Assembly (NCBI GenBank): GCA_017937765.1
Contig: JAGBCY010000024.1
Coordinates: forward strand, 1 to 44,786
Source of the DNA: Alistipes sp.
GTDB taxonomy: Bacteria; Bacteroidota; Bacteroidia; Bacteroidales; Rikenellaceae
Reading direction: 5' to 3'
Length of the DNA stretch: 44,786 bases
A program made the translations under genes and the position numbers. Below are positions 15,818 through 23,595 of the stretch, in pieces. The notes under the pieces were generated by a model, which saw only the letters and a list, made by a program, of their open reading frames with translations, did not search any database and was not told the DNA's origin. Within the stretch, counting starts at the first letter, position 1, and each line of letters starts with the position of its first letter.

Positions 15818-16628
15818 TCTCGCCGATAGCCACGTTATGGCTATCATCAACCTAACGCCCGACTCGTTCTATGCGGCCAGTCGTCGTGCGACGTTGGAGG
15901 ATGCGTGCGCGGCTGTTGAGAGGGCCTGCCGCGAGGGAGCTTCGATTGTCGACCTCGGCGGCTACTCATCACGCCCGGGTGCGGCGGATGTAAGTGTCGA
16001 GGAGGAGTGGCAGCGTGTGCATCGTGGCTTGGAGGCTGTGCGTAGGGTAGAGGCTGGCGTTGTCGTGTCTATTGATACGTTCCGCTCGGAGATTGTGCGG
16101 AGAGCATATGAGGAGTTTGGTGAGTTTATCGTGAACGATATCTCGGCTGGTGAGCTTGATTGCTCGATGGCGGCGACGGTTGCTCGCGTGGGACTGCCGT
16201 ATGTGGCTATGCATATGCGCGGTACGCCCGAGACTATGCAGTCGATGAAGGATTATGAAGGTGGCGTTGTCGGCGATGTGTGTGATTATCTGGCTCGTCG
16301 CAGCGAGGAGTTGCAGTTTGCGGGTATTGCGCGCGAGAGGATTATCCTCGATCCGGGCTTCGGGTTTGCAAAGAGCGCGGAGCAGAACTTTGAGCTATTC
16401 AGAGGACTTGATGCTGTTCGCGAGTTGGGGTACCCCGTGCTTGTGGGCGTGTCACGTAAGTCGATGATATATAAGACCCTCGGTATATCGGCCGAGGAGG
16501 CTCTATCTGGCTCGTTGGCGTTGGCGTGGGAGGCATTAAGGGGTGGTCCTGCTATCCTTCGTGTCCACGATGTGGCTGCTACGCGTCAGGTCTTAGAACT
16601 TAGTAAACATTATTTTCAATCACGATGA
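15792..16628 (+). CDS. folP: Dihydropteroate synthase
   Basis: It joins p-aminobenzoate to dihydropterin pyrophosphate in folate synthesis and is the target of sulfonamides. The 278-aa TIM barrel shows MAIINLTPDSF (16-26), VDLGGYSSRPGA, SIDTF, VNDISAG, MHMRGTPETMQ, LDPGFGFAKSAEQNFEL and GVSRKSM. These are the pterin-, pyrophosphate- and pABA-binding loops in family order. ATG codons at 15792 and 15795 are both possible starts. The purine-rich TAGGAGATTGAG just upstream suits either. It overlaps coaE by 26 bases and the ATPase gene by 4 bases. Confidence 0.96.
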   Translation: MMLSPNEINLADSHVMAIINLTPDSFYAASRRATLEDACAAVERACREGASIVDLGGYSSRPGAADVSVEEEWQRVHRGLEAVRRVEAGVVVSIDTFRSEIVRRAYEEFGEFIVNDISAGELDCSMAATVARVGLPYVAMHMRGTPETMQSMKDYEGGVVGDVCDYLARRSEELQFAGIARERIILDPGFGFAKSAEQNFELFRGLDAVRELGYPVLVGVSRKSMIYKTLGISAEEALSGSLALAWEALRGGPAILRVHDVAATRQVLELSKHYFQSR

Positions 16629-17278
16629 TTGAGGTTCGTAATATAGTAAAACGCTTCGGCGATTTGGAGGTGCTGCACGGCGTGTCGATGAGTGTCGATA
16701 AGGGCGAGATTGTGTCGATCGTTGGCGTTAGCGGAGCGGGAAAGACTACGCTTCTGCAGATCATAGGCTCGCTTATGTCGGCCGACGAGGGCGAGGTGCT
16801 TATTGATGGTGTGTCGCTTAGCGGTATGGGCGACGATGCACTGTCGGAGTTTCGCAATCGGCACATAGGTTTCATCTTTCAGTCGTACCACCTATTAGCG
16901 GAATTCACTGCTCTTGAGAATGTTATGATGCCGATGCTTATCGGTGGTGTCGGCCGAGCCGAGGCCTCGAAGCGCAGCCGTGAGCTTCTCGATCTTGTTC
17001 ATATGTCGCACCGTTTAGAGCATAAACCCTCGGCACTCTCGGGCGGCGAGCAGCAGCGTGTGGCCATCGCCCGAGCACTGGCAAACAACCCTTCGGTGGT
17101 CCTTGCCGACGAGCCTACGGGAAATCTCGATACGGCTACGCGTGACGAGATACAACGTCTATTCTTCGAGCTCCGCGATCGTACGGGGCAGACATTCATT
17201 ATAGTAACCCACGACGAGGCACTCGCCGAGATGTCGGATCGTAAGATACAGATGAGCGATGGCAACATTATATTGTGA
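16625..17278 (+). CDS. ABC transporter ATPase, LolD/MacB type
   Basis: A 217-aa ATP-binding subunit of the MacB/LolD group. Walker A is GVSGAGKTT (34-42), the Q-loop is FIFQSYHLL, the signature LSGGEQQRVAIARAL begins at 138, and Walker B is VVLADEPTGNLD (158-169). The length and the PTGNLDTATRDEI continuation fit lipoprotein-release (LolD) proteins. No LolC/LolE permease gene is adjacent, so the permease must be encoded elsewhere and the exact substrate is unproven. It overlaps folP by 4 bases. Confidence 0.85.
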   Translation: MIEVRNIVKRFGDLEVLHGVSMSVDKGEIVSIVGVSGAGKTTLLQIIGSLMSADEGEVLIDGVSLSGMGDDALSEFRNRHIGFIFQSYHLLAEFTALENVMMPMLIGGVGRAEASKRSRELLDLVHMSHRLEHKPSALSGGEQQRVAIARALANNPSVVLADEPTGNLDTATRDEIQRLFFELRDRTGQTFIIVTHDEALAEMSDRKIQMSDGNIIL

Positions 17279-17279
17279 T

Positions 17280-18050
17280 ATGGGTCGCGATGAGATGTTC
17301 GAACTCTTGGAGCGTCTCCACGATGAGTTCAACCGCGAGAGCTTCATTGAGGCCGACCCTATAAGTGTGCCTCACGCCTTTAGTGCGACAGAAGATCGCG
17401 AGATTGCGGGCTTCCTTGCCGCCACCATTGCGTGGGGTAATCGTCGTGCTATCGTGAAGAGTGCCCACCGTATGATGCGTTATATGGATAATGCGCCCTA
17501 CGACTTCGTGCTCAATGCCTCGGAAGAGGAGATCGCTCAGCTATCAACCTATGTCCACCGCACCTTTAATGGCGGTGATTTCCAGACTTTTGTGCGCGCA
17601 CTGCGCCATATATACACCCGCTGGGGAAGTATGGGCGCGTACTTCGAGTCGGGTTACGAACGTCATCACGATCTTCGCCCCGTGCTCTCGGAGTTTAGGC
17701 GCGAATTCCTATCCTTGCCGCACGACACGCACGCCGATAAACACCTCTCGTCTATCGACAAGGGGGCAGCCTGCAAACGCCTATGTATGTACCTTAGGTG
17801 GATGGTCCGCCGCGATGAGCGCGGTGTGGACTTTGGCCTCTGGACGAAGATACCGATGTCGGCACTCTATATGCCGCTTGACGTCCACACGGGTCGTATG
17901 GGCCGTAGTATGGGACTCCTTAGCCGAAAGCAGAGCGACTGGAAGGCTGTGGAGGAGCTCACGGCGTCGCTTCGTAAGTTCTCGGCCGACGACCCTGTGC
18001 GCTACGACTACGCCCTCTTTGGAGTGGGTATCACGGGTATGTTCGATTAA
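17280..18050 (+). CDS. TIGR02757 family protein
   Basis: A 256-aa cytoplasmic protein of a conserved Bacteroidota family without an established biochemical role. The opening EMFELLERLHDEFNRESFIEADPISVPHAF, with IAGFLAATIAWGNRRAIVKSA after it, is diagnostic. The fold resembles helix-hairpin-helix DNA glycosylases, and MRRDERGVDFGLWTKIPMSALYMPLDVHTGR is the second conserved block. I chose the ATG at 17280, right after the stop of the ATPase gene, because the family alignment starts there. An in-frame ATG at 17259 would overlap the ATPase by 20 bases. Confidence 0.85.
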   Translation: MGRDEMFELLERLHDEFNRESFIEADPISVPHAFSATEDREIAGFLAATIAWGNRRAIVKSAHRMMRYMDNAPYDFVLNASEEEIAQLSTYVHRTFNGGDFQTFVRALRHIYTRWGSMGAYFESGYERHHDLRPVLSEFRREFLSLPHDTHADKHLSSIDKGAACKRLCMYLRWMVRRDERGVDFGLWTKIPMSALYMPLDVHTGRMGRSMGLLSRKQSDWKAVEELTASLRKFSADDPVRYDYALFGVGITGMFD

Positions 18051-18060
18051 ACGATGCAAT

Positions 18061-18759
18061 ATGTTTAGGTTCAAGCACTTTGCGATAGACGATAGCCATT
18101 CGGCGATGAAGATCGGAACGGATGGTGTCCTGCTGGGTGCTTGGGCACGTGTGGAGGGGTGCGAAAGTATCTTGGACGTCGGCACTGGCACGGGACTCAT
18201 AGCCCTTATGGCGGCACAGCGCAGTGCCGAGGCTCGGATTACGGCCATTGATATAGATGCTGCGGCAGCACGCGAGGCGCGCCATAATGCCGATCTGTCG
18301 CCCTGGGGTGAGCGAATCACTACCGCTCGGGCAGATGTGCGCAGCTATACCACGGAGCAGTCGTTCGACCATATAGTCTCAAATCCCCCCTTTTTTGTTG
18401 ATGCACCTCTGTCGCCCGATGCGGCACGTAGCGTCGCGCGCCATACGACGACCTTGAGCTTCGAGGAGCTTGTGGCCTCGGCCGAGAGGTTGCTCGTGGA
18501 TGGTGGACGCCTTAGCGTTGTGCTTCCGGCGGATGGTGCGGCACGCTTTCGTCGCGCAGCCTTTGGTCACTTGTGGCTCGGCCGCGAGACCGATGTCGTG
18601 ACTGTCGAGGGTGAGGCTCCGAAGCGCACACTTATGGAGTTTGTCCGCACGTCGCAGCCCCTGATGCCGCGGTGTGATACGCTCACGATACAGCACCGAG
18701 GAGGTGTGTATACCGATGAATATCGCCGTCTTACCGAGGAATTTTATCTCGCGTTTTGA
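18061..18759 (+). CDS. trmN6: tRNA1(Val) (adenine37-N6)-methyltransferase
   Basis: An S-adenosylmethionine-dependent enzyme that methylates A37 of tRNA-Val in E. coli (YfiC/TrmN6). At 232 aa it is close to the family length. It begins MFRFKHFAIDDSHSAMKIGTDG, a hallmark N-terminus, followed by the SAM-binding DVGTGTGLIA (39-48), acidic DID (64-66) and the catalytic NPPFF (108-112), which is typical of amino-group methyltransferases. The ATG at 18061 is 10 bases after the previous stop. A longer in-frame extension upstream lies wholly inside the TIGR02757 gene and is not real. Confidence 0.92.
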   Translation: MFRFKHFAIDDSHSAMKIGTDGVLLGAWARVEGCESILDVGTGTGLIALMAAQRSAEARITAIDIDAAAAREARHNADLSPWGERITTARADVRSYTTEQSFDHIVSNPPFFVDAPLSPDAARSVARHTTTLSFEELVASAERLLVDGGRLSVVLPADGAARFRRAAFGHLWLGRETDVVTVEGEAPKRTLMEFVRTSQPLMPRCDTLTIQHRGGVYTDEYRRLTEEFYLAF

Positions 18760-18785
18760 GATTTGCGAAATAATGAGTATATTTG
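18755..18785 (+). promoter_or_regulatory. Promoter of the DUF4831 gene
   Basis: TTTG at 18755-18758, a 19-base gap and TATATTTG at 18778-18785. The -33 box overlaps the last codons of trmN6. Confidence 0.72.
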
Positions 18786-18811
18786 TCGCATTAGCCTATA
18801 AATAACCGATT

Positions 18812-19681
18812 ATGAAAAGAGTAATATTCATATTGACAGCTCTTGTGCTCTCGGCCGTTGTCTCGGATGTAGCGGCTCAGCAGGTCGTGAAGAAGCGCAT
18901 TGGAGTGTATAAGGAGGGGGGTGATGTGGTAGTGGCTGAGGCTGTCACCACGTTGGCCGTAGATATCACCGTCGAGCACGAGGTATTTGTTGCCGGCCCC
19001 TATGCTCGCTATGCCCAGAAGCTACTCGGCAAGCGTGCCTCGTTTGTCGATCGAGATCAATACACGATTGTCTCGGCCGATGTTGCAGTGCTGTCGCACG
19101 ATGCCTATGTTGCGTCGGATGCCTGCCCCGTGTCGGAGGAGGTTGTAGTGTCGGAGGAGCTGCCTCTGCAGATTGACCGTATGTCGGCTGTCGAGAAGAG
19201 CCCTGAGGTTGCGGCAAGTGCTGCTGCTGAGCAGATTATCGCTCTGCGTCGTGCACGCCTCGAGCTTATCACTGGCGAGATGGGCGATGGTGTCTTTGGT
19301 GCTGGTTTGGAGAGCGCATTGGCCGAAATCGGCCGCTTGGAGCAGGCCTACCTCGAATTGTTCTATGGTAAGAGCTATGTTACACGCTCTTCACAACGTG
19401 TTCTACTACCTGTGAACGAGTCGAATAAGACATATGTTGTTGCGCGCTTTAACCCCAATAGCGGTATCGTTGCTAAGGATGACCTCACGGGTGAGCTGGT
19501 TATGCTCAGCATCCTGCCCTCGGAGTGTGAGTATCCTGCGGGTGATGCCAAGGGTGTGGTGGCGTATCGCTATGCCAACAATGCCGAGGTGTCGTTGACG
19601 CTCGGTCAGGAGCTCATCACACGTCGCGTGTTGCCTATCTATGAGTTTGGTAAGACGGTGATGTATCTTCTTCCGCGATAG
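18812..19681 (+). CDS. DUF4831 family exported protein
   Basis: A 289-aa secreted or periplasmic protein with a clear signal peptide (about 1-22, ending VAAQ). The segment VTTLAVDITVEHEVFVAGPYARYAQKLLG is the DUF4831 signature (TTxLxVxVxVExxxxxxGPYAxYAxKYLG). The C-terminal half is beta-rich, with conserved VARFNPNSGIVAKDDLTGE and GVVAYRYANNAEVSL. This is a Bacteroidota-restricted family without a known function. It has its own promoter and is followed after 12 bases by an AlkD-like gene, so the two are probably co-transcribed. Confidence 0.85.
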   Translation: MKRVIFILTALVLSAVVSDVAAQQVVKKRIGVYKEGGDVVVAEAVTTLAVDITVEHEVFVAGPYARYAQKLLGKRASFVDRDQYTIVSADVAVLSHDAYVASDACPVSEEVVVSEELPLQIDRMSAVEKSPEVAASAAAEQIIALRRARLELITGEMGDGVFGAGLESALAEIGRLEQAYLELFYGKSYVTRSSQRVLLPVNESNKTYVVARFNPNSGIVAKDDLTGELVMLSILPSECEYPAGDAKGVVAYRYANNAEVSLTLGQELITRRVLPIYEFGKTVMYLLPR

Positions 19682-19693
19682 AGAGTTACGACT

Positions 19694-20338
19694 ATGGACA
19701 ATACCCAGAGAATGATATCGTTGCTCGGCCGTCTGCGTAAGCAGATGAATGGAGCTGTGGCCGAGAGTATGGCCGCACACGGCCAGCAGTATGGTCTGAA
19801 TTATGGCGTGAGCATCGCCACGATCCGCGAGATTGTGGCTACGGAGGAGCGCGACTATGACTTCGCGAAGTACCTCTATCGCCAGCAGGTGCGCGAGCTG
19901 AAACTTGCAGCGTGCCACATTGCCGATCCTAATAGGGTCGATGTCAACGAGTTTCCGTTTTGGTCGCGTGGCATCGCCAATGCTGAGTTGGCTGAGGAGT
20001 TGGCCTTCGCGCTGCTCTCGAAGATCTACGACATCAACTCGCTTATGGGCGTGTGGTCGACCGAGAGCAACGAGATGATTGCCTACGCTGCACTTATGGC
20101 CGCCTCGCGTAACGAGCGCACAACGTCGGAGGTTGCGTTCGTCGCATCGGAGAAGGCCGTTAAGGCGAATCCCGATTCGGTCTACATAGCACAGGGTGTT
20201 GTGGCTCTTATGTGCTACGTCGCTTCGCGCGATAAGTCGGTGAGGGTGGGTATCCCCTCGCTCCTTGAGTCTATGCCCGAGTGCCGTGCTAAGAGCATCG
20301 TAAGCGAGGAGCTCGAGTGGCGAATGGAGTATCTTTAG
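19694..20338 (+). CDS. AlkD-like HEAT-repeat protein (putative DNA alkylation repair)
   Basis: A 214-aa all-helical protein. LNYGVSIATIREIV with RQQVRELKLAACHIADP resembles the early HEAT repeats of AlkC/AlkD DNA glycosylases, which remove bulky alkylated bases without base flipping. The assignment rests on this pattern only. I cannot confirm the catalytic Asp/Trp residues of AlkD from sequence alone, and the family in this phylum may do something else. It sits 12 bases after the DUF4831 gene and ends before an intrinsic terminator. Confidence 0.55.
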   Translation: MDNTQRMISLLGRLRKQMNGAVAESMAAHGQQYGLNYGVSIATIREIVATEERDYDFAKYLYRQQVRELKLAACHIADPNRVDVNEFPFWSRGIANAELAEELAFALLSKIYDINSLMGVWSTESNEMIAYAALMAASRNERTTSEVAFVASEKAVKANPDSVYIAQGVVALMCYVASRDKSVRVGIPSLLESMPECRAKSIVSEELEWRMEYL

Positions 20339-20364
20339 TAGATTACTGGTAAGCAATAGATTGT

Positions 20365-20395
20365 GGCGTGGTTGGTAGGAACCACGCCATTTTTG
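20365..20395 (+). terminator. Intrinsic terminator
   Basis: GGCGTGGTT, loop GGTAGG, AACCACGCC, then ATTTTTG. It ends the DUF4831/AlkD-like transcript in the gap before the convergent thioredoxin gene. Confidence 0.88.
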
Positions 20396-20416
20396 TTGGG
20401 TGAGGGACCTCTCTAA

Positions 20417-20466
20417 AACTTAAGCAGAGAATCTCCAGAACTTAGAAGGAACCTCCCCAGAACTTA
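20417..20466. repeat. 22-base tandem repeat at the 3' end of the thioredoxin gene
   Basis: Two adjacent 22-base units (20417-20438 and 20439-20460) share the pattern AACTTA..AG..A.CTCC.CAG. A half unit precedes them (GGACCTCTCTA), and AACTTA starts a third that includes the stop codon of the thioredoxin gene. The function is unknown. Confidence 0.65.
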
Positions 20467-20790
20467 TTTGTAGCCGTTGGCGCGTTCATAGTGGCGAATG
20501 ATGTCGCATAGCTGATTGTAGGCGATGATCCCGCTGTCGCGCCAGAGGGGCTCGCTGCGACGGAAGAGTATGAACGTCGGCACTGAGACGATGTTGTAGT
20601 GGCGGACAAGCGGTATACTCGATATCGCCGAGGTGTCGACACGGATGAGCGTGACAAGGTCGCCCATCGCCAGCGCGAGGCGGTCGAGCGTGGGGTCCAT
20701 AGCGCGGCAGGCTCCGCACCACGTGGCGTAGAAGTCGATGAGCGTAAGTCGCTCCGAGGCGACTATGTTGTTGAAGTCGGATGTTTTCAT
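20464..20790 (-). CDS. Thioredoxin-like protein (WCGAC active site)
   Basis: A 108-aa protein with one thioredoxin fold and no signal peptide, probably a cytosolic disulfide reductase. The active site is FYATWCGACRAMDP (Cys25 and Cys28) and the cis-proline is in VSVPTF (Pro71). The residue between the cysteines is Gly-Ala instead of the canonical Gly-Pro, which usually shifts redox potential toward a more oxidising protein. The start at 20790 gives a standard thioredoxin N-terminus. A further upstream frame would run through an AT-repeat and hairpin and is unlikely. It is the last gene behind radA, from which a hairpin separates it. Confidence 0.85.
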   Translation of the reverse strand: MKTSDFNNIVASERLTLIDFYATWCGACRAMDPTLDRLALAMGDLVTLIRVDTSAISSIPLVRHYNIVSVPTFILFRRSEPLWRDSGIIAYNQLCDIIRHYERANGYK

Positions 20791-20808
20791 ACGATATATA
20801 TATATATA

Positions 20809-20841
20809 ATACTCTCGCTGTCGGTTATACAGCGAGAGTAT
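20809..20841 (-). terminator. Perfect 13-bp hairpin between radA and thioredoxin gene
   Basis: ATACTCTCGCTGT (20809-20821) and ACAGCGAGAGTAT (20829-20841) pair perfectly around a 7-base loop. On the minus strand it follows the radA stop and is followed by an alternating TA tract (20794-20808), not a T-run. It may stop or attenuate transcription into the thioredoxin gene or stabilise the radA mRNA end. Confidence 0.65.
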
Positions 20842-20868
20842 ATCAAAATCCATACCATTCGGCCTCGA

Positions 20869-22227
20869 TCAGAACAGAGCCTTTGGCAACTGCTCGATGC
20901 TCGAGATAAAGACTACCTCGATACCCTTCGGACACTTTATGCCTTTCTCCGCGAAGCTCGAGACGACGATACGCTTGAAGCCGAGACGCGCAGCCTCCAA
21001 GATGCGCTGCTCGGTGCGGGGCGCGGGGCGCACCTCGCCCGAGAGGCCTATTTCGCCGGCACAGCAGACGCTCTCCATAAGCGCACGGTCGTAGTACGAC
21101 GATATGATGGCGGCAACGACAGCTAGGTCCATACCCGTGTCGGCAATCTTGAAGCCGCCGGCAAAGTTTAGGAATACATCCTTTTGAAACATCTTCATTC
21201 CCACACGCTTTTCGAGCACGGCGAGCAACATATTCAGGCGTCGCTGGTCGAAGCCCGTGGTCGAACGCTGTGGCGTACCATAGGCAGCACCGCTAACGAG
21301 TGCCTGTACCTCGATAAGATAGGGCCTAAGACCATCCACCGCAGCACCTACGGAGCAGCCGGCAAGCGGCTCGTCGTAGTGCGTGAGGAGTATCTCCGAG
21401 GGGTTGGCCACCTCCTTGAGGCCCGAGTCGCGCATCTCGAATACGCCAATCTCGTACGTCGCACCAAAGCGATTCTTTATGCCGCGGAGGATGCGGTAGG
21501 TGTGGTTGCCGTCACCCTCGAACTGGAGCACTACGTCGACTATATGTTCCAAAATCTTGGGGCCCGCAATCGAGCCATCCTTCGTGATGTGGCCGATGAT
21601 GAATATGGCGATACCGTTAGTCTTCGCAACCTTGAGGAGCGTTGCGGCACACTCTCTAACCTGCGTTACGCTTCCCGGCGACGACTCCACCAGATCGGTC
21701 GATATGGTCTGTATTGAGTCGATGATGACGATGTCGGGGCGTTCCTCCTCGATCTCCGCTACGATATTTTCGAGCAGCGTCTCGGTATATATGGTGCACT
21801 CCTCGTTGTGAATGCCTATGCGCGTAGCTCGCATCTTTATCTGCTCGGCCGACTCCTCGCCCGAGACATAAAGCGTGCGGAGCTTGTTGTCCGTAAGGGC
21901 GAGTTGTAGCGATAGGGTAGACTTACCGATGCCCGGTTCGCCACCAAGAAGAATCAGCGAGCCGGGGACAATGCCGCCACCAAGCACACGGTTAACCTCG
22001 GCATTGCCCGTGTCGATGCGACGCACGGTCTCCGACGTGATATCCTGTACCTTGCACGGCTCGGCCTTAGGCACCGAGGCAACACGTCGTGCTACCGACG
22101 TCGACTCCTTCTGTACGATGTGCTCGGTTATGGTGTTCCACTCGCCGCACGCGGGGCAGCGGCCCATCCATTTCGAGGTCTCGTTTCCGCACGAGGTGCA
22201 GAAGTATGCGCGCTTTACCTTTGCCAT
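20869..22227 (-). CDS. radA: DNA repair protein RadA
   Basis: A RecA-like ATPase that promotes branch migration during homologous recombination. Its 452 aa match the family. In order: a C4 zinc finger (Cys10, Cys13, Cys24, Cys27), Walker A GGEPGIGKST (95-104), Walker B (DIVIIDS, about 164-170), the RadA-specific KNRFG motif (250-254) and a Lon-protease-like C-terminal domain. It begins 7 bases after rseP, so it belongs to the operon LytM-dxr-rseP-radA. Confidence 0.97.
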   Translation of the reverse strand: MAKVKRAYFCTSCGNETSKWMGRCPACGEWNTITEHIVQKESTSVARRVASVPKAEPCKVQDITSETVRRIDTGNAEVNRVLGGGIVPGSLILLGGEPGIGKSTLSLQLALTDNKLRTLYVSGEESAEQIKMRATRIGIHNEECTIYTETLLENIVAEIEEERPDIVIIDSIQTISTDLVESSPGSVTQVRECAATLLKVAKTNGIAIFIIGHITKDGSIAGPKILEHIVDVVLQFEGDGNHTYRILRGIKNRFGATYEIGVFEMRDSGLKEVANPSEILLTHYDEPLAGCSVGAAVDGLRPYLIEVQALVSGAAYGTPQRSTTGFDQRRLNMLLAVLEKRVGMKMFQKDVFLNFAGGFKIADTGMDLAVVAAIISSYYDRALMESVCCAGEIGLSGEVRPAPRTEQRILEAARLGFKRIVVSSFAEKGIKCPKGIEVVFISSIEQLPKALF

Positions 22228-22234
22228 AACGGTA

Positions 22235-23554
22235 TTAGCTAAAGAGACGGATTATGTCGTTGGCGTTGGCATATATCATAAGCGCGAGCAGCAAGAAGAG
22301 ACCGATATACTGCATAATCTCGAGGAACTTATCGCTCGGCTTACGGCGCGTGATGATCTCCCAGAGGGTGAATAGCGCGTGTCCACCATCAAGACCCGGG
22401 ATAGGTAGAATGTTTATAATGGCGAGCACCACCGAGATAAAGGCCGTGAGCGACCAGAAGTTCACCCAACTCCACTCCTCGGGGAAGAAGCTGCCGATGG
22501 CGATGAAGCCGCCGACCTGCTTGTAGCTCTTGGTCTCGGGGTTAACGATCATCTTAAGCTGCTCCCAGTACGAAGCCACCTGATTCCACGTGCGCTTAGC
22601 ACCTGCGGGGATCGACTCCCAGAAGCCGTACTCAACGGTGCGGGGATCGGGCATCTCGACCGTCACACCCATTTTTGCCTCCTTGTCAATCGCCACACTA
22701 AGCGTGATGGTGTCGGTAGCGTTACGCAGCACGTCGACCTCGACCTGACTATTTGCCGCGGTCTTAAGCAGCTCCTTGCCCTGTACAAAATCGGTCACGG
22801 GCGTCGAGTTGATGGCGAGGACCTTGTCGCCCACCTCGAGGCCAGCCTCGCGGGCACTATCCTCGTTAATCTTGCCGATAACGAAGGGAAGGTTAATCTG
22901 GTAGAAGTCGCCAATCGAACCATCCTCGCGCATAGCCACGAGCTCCTGAAGCGAGATGGTGATATCCTGCTCTACGCCATCGCGTGAGATTCTTATGGTG
23001 CGGTCGCTGTCGGTGATAATCAGACGCTCGCGGATCTTGTTTACCTTGCCAACCTTCTCGCCGTCGATAGCGATAATGCGGTCGCCATCCTTAAAGCCGA
23101 GAGCCTCAGCGCGCTCGTTGAAGATGTAGCCATTCACGATGTCGTCGTTGTGGTAGTAGCTCTCGCCCGTGGTGTAGATGATGCCTGTGTAGATGGTTAT
23201 GGCAAGCAGAATGTTCATCACGATACCTGCGAGCATAACGATAAGCCTCTGCCACGCGGGCTTCGTGCGGAACTCCCAGGGCTTGGGCTCCTCCTTCATC
23301 TGCTCGGTATTCATCGACTCGTCGATCATACCCGAGAGCGACACGTAGCCACCCATAGGCAACCAGCCGATGCCGTACTCCGTCTGGCCAATCTTGCGCT
23401 TATAGAGTGTGAACCAGGGGTTGAAGAAGAGGTAGAATTTCTCGACACGTATGCCAAAGATGCGTGCCGTGATGTAGTGGCCAAACTCGTGGATGAGGAC
23501 GAGTAGCGATAGCGATGCAAAAAATTGTAGAACCTGAATCAATGTTCCGCTCAT
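22235..23554 (-). CDS. rseP: Site-2 protease RseP (M50)
   Basis: An inner-membrane zinc metalloprotease that cuts transmembrane substrates such as anti-sigma factors and signal peptide remnants. The first helix carries IHEFGH (21-26), the catalytic Zn site. Two PDZ-like regions lie in the periplasmic middle (DGDRIIAIDGEKV and VGDKVLAINSTPV), and the C-terminal helix has NILPIPGLDGGH, whose Asp is the third Zn ligand. The 439 aa are normal. It lies between dxr and radA, the common dxr-rseP pairing. Confidence 0.96.
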   Translation of the reverse strand: MSGTLIQVLQFFASLSLLVLIHEFGHYITARIFGIRVEKFYLFFNPWFTLYKRKIGQTEYGIGWLPMGGYVSLSGMIDESMNTEQMKEEPKPWEFRTKPAWQRLIVMLAGIVMNILLAITIYTGIIYTTGESYYHNDDIVNGYIFNERAEALGFKDGDRIIAIDGEKVGKVNKIRERLIITDSDRTIRISRDGVEQDITISLQELVAMREDGSIGDFYQINLPFVIGKINEDSAREAGLEVGDKVLAINSTPVTDFVQGKELLKTAANSQVEVDVLRNATDTITLSVAIDKEAKMGVTVEMPDPRTVEYGFWESIPAGAKRTWNQVASYWEQLKMIVNPETKSYKQVGGFIAIGSFFPEEWSWVNFWSLTAFISVVLAIINILPIPGLDGGHALFTLWEIITRRKPSDKFLEIMQYIGLFLLLALMIYANANDIIRLFS

Positions 23555-23595
23555 AATCTTTTTCCTTTACTTAAGTTTATTATTTTGTTTACGTT

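Noticed and set aside
17491-18060. A long N-terminal extension of TrmN6
   Set aside because: It runs out of frame through the TIGR02757 gene. The family N-terminus starts at the ATG at 18061.
20869-21717. Plus-strand frames opposite radA (for example 20599-21126 and 21184-21717)
   Set aside because: They lie opposite a well-supported gene, show no domain signature and have no promoter.
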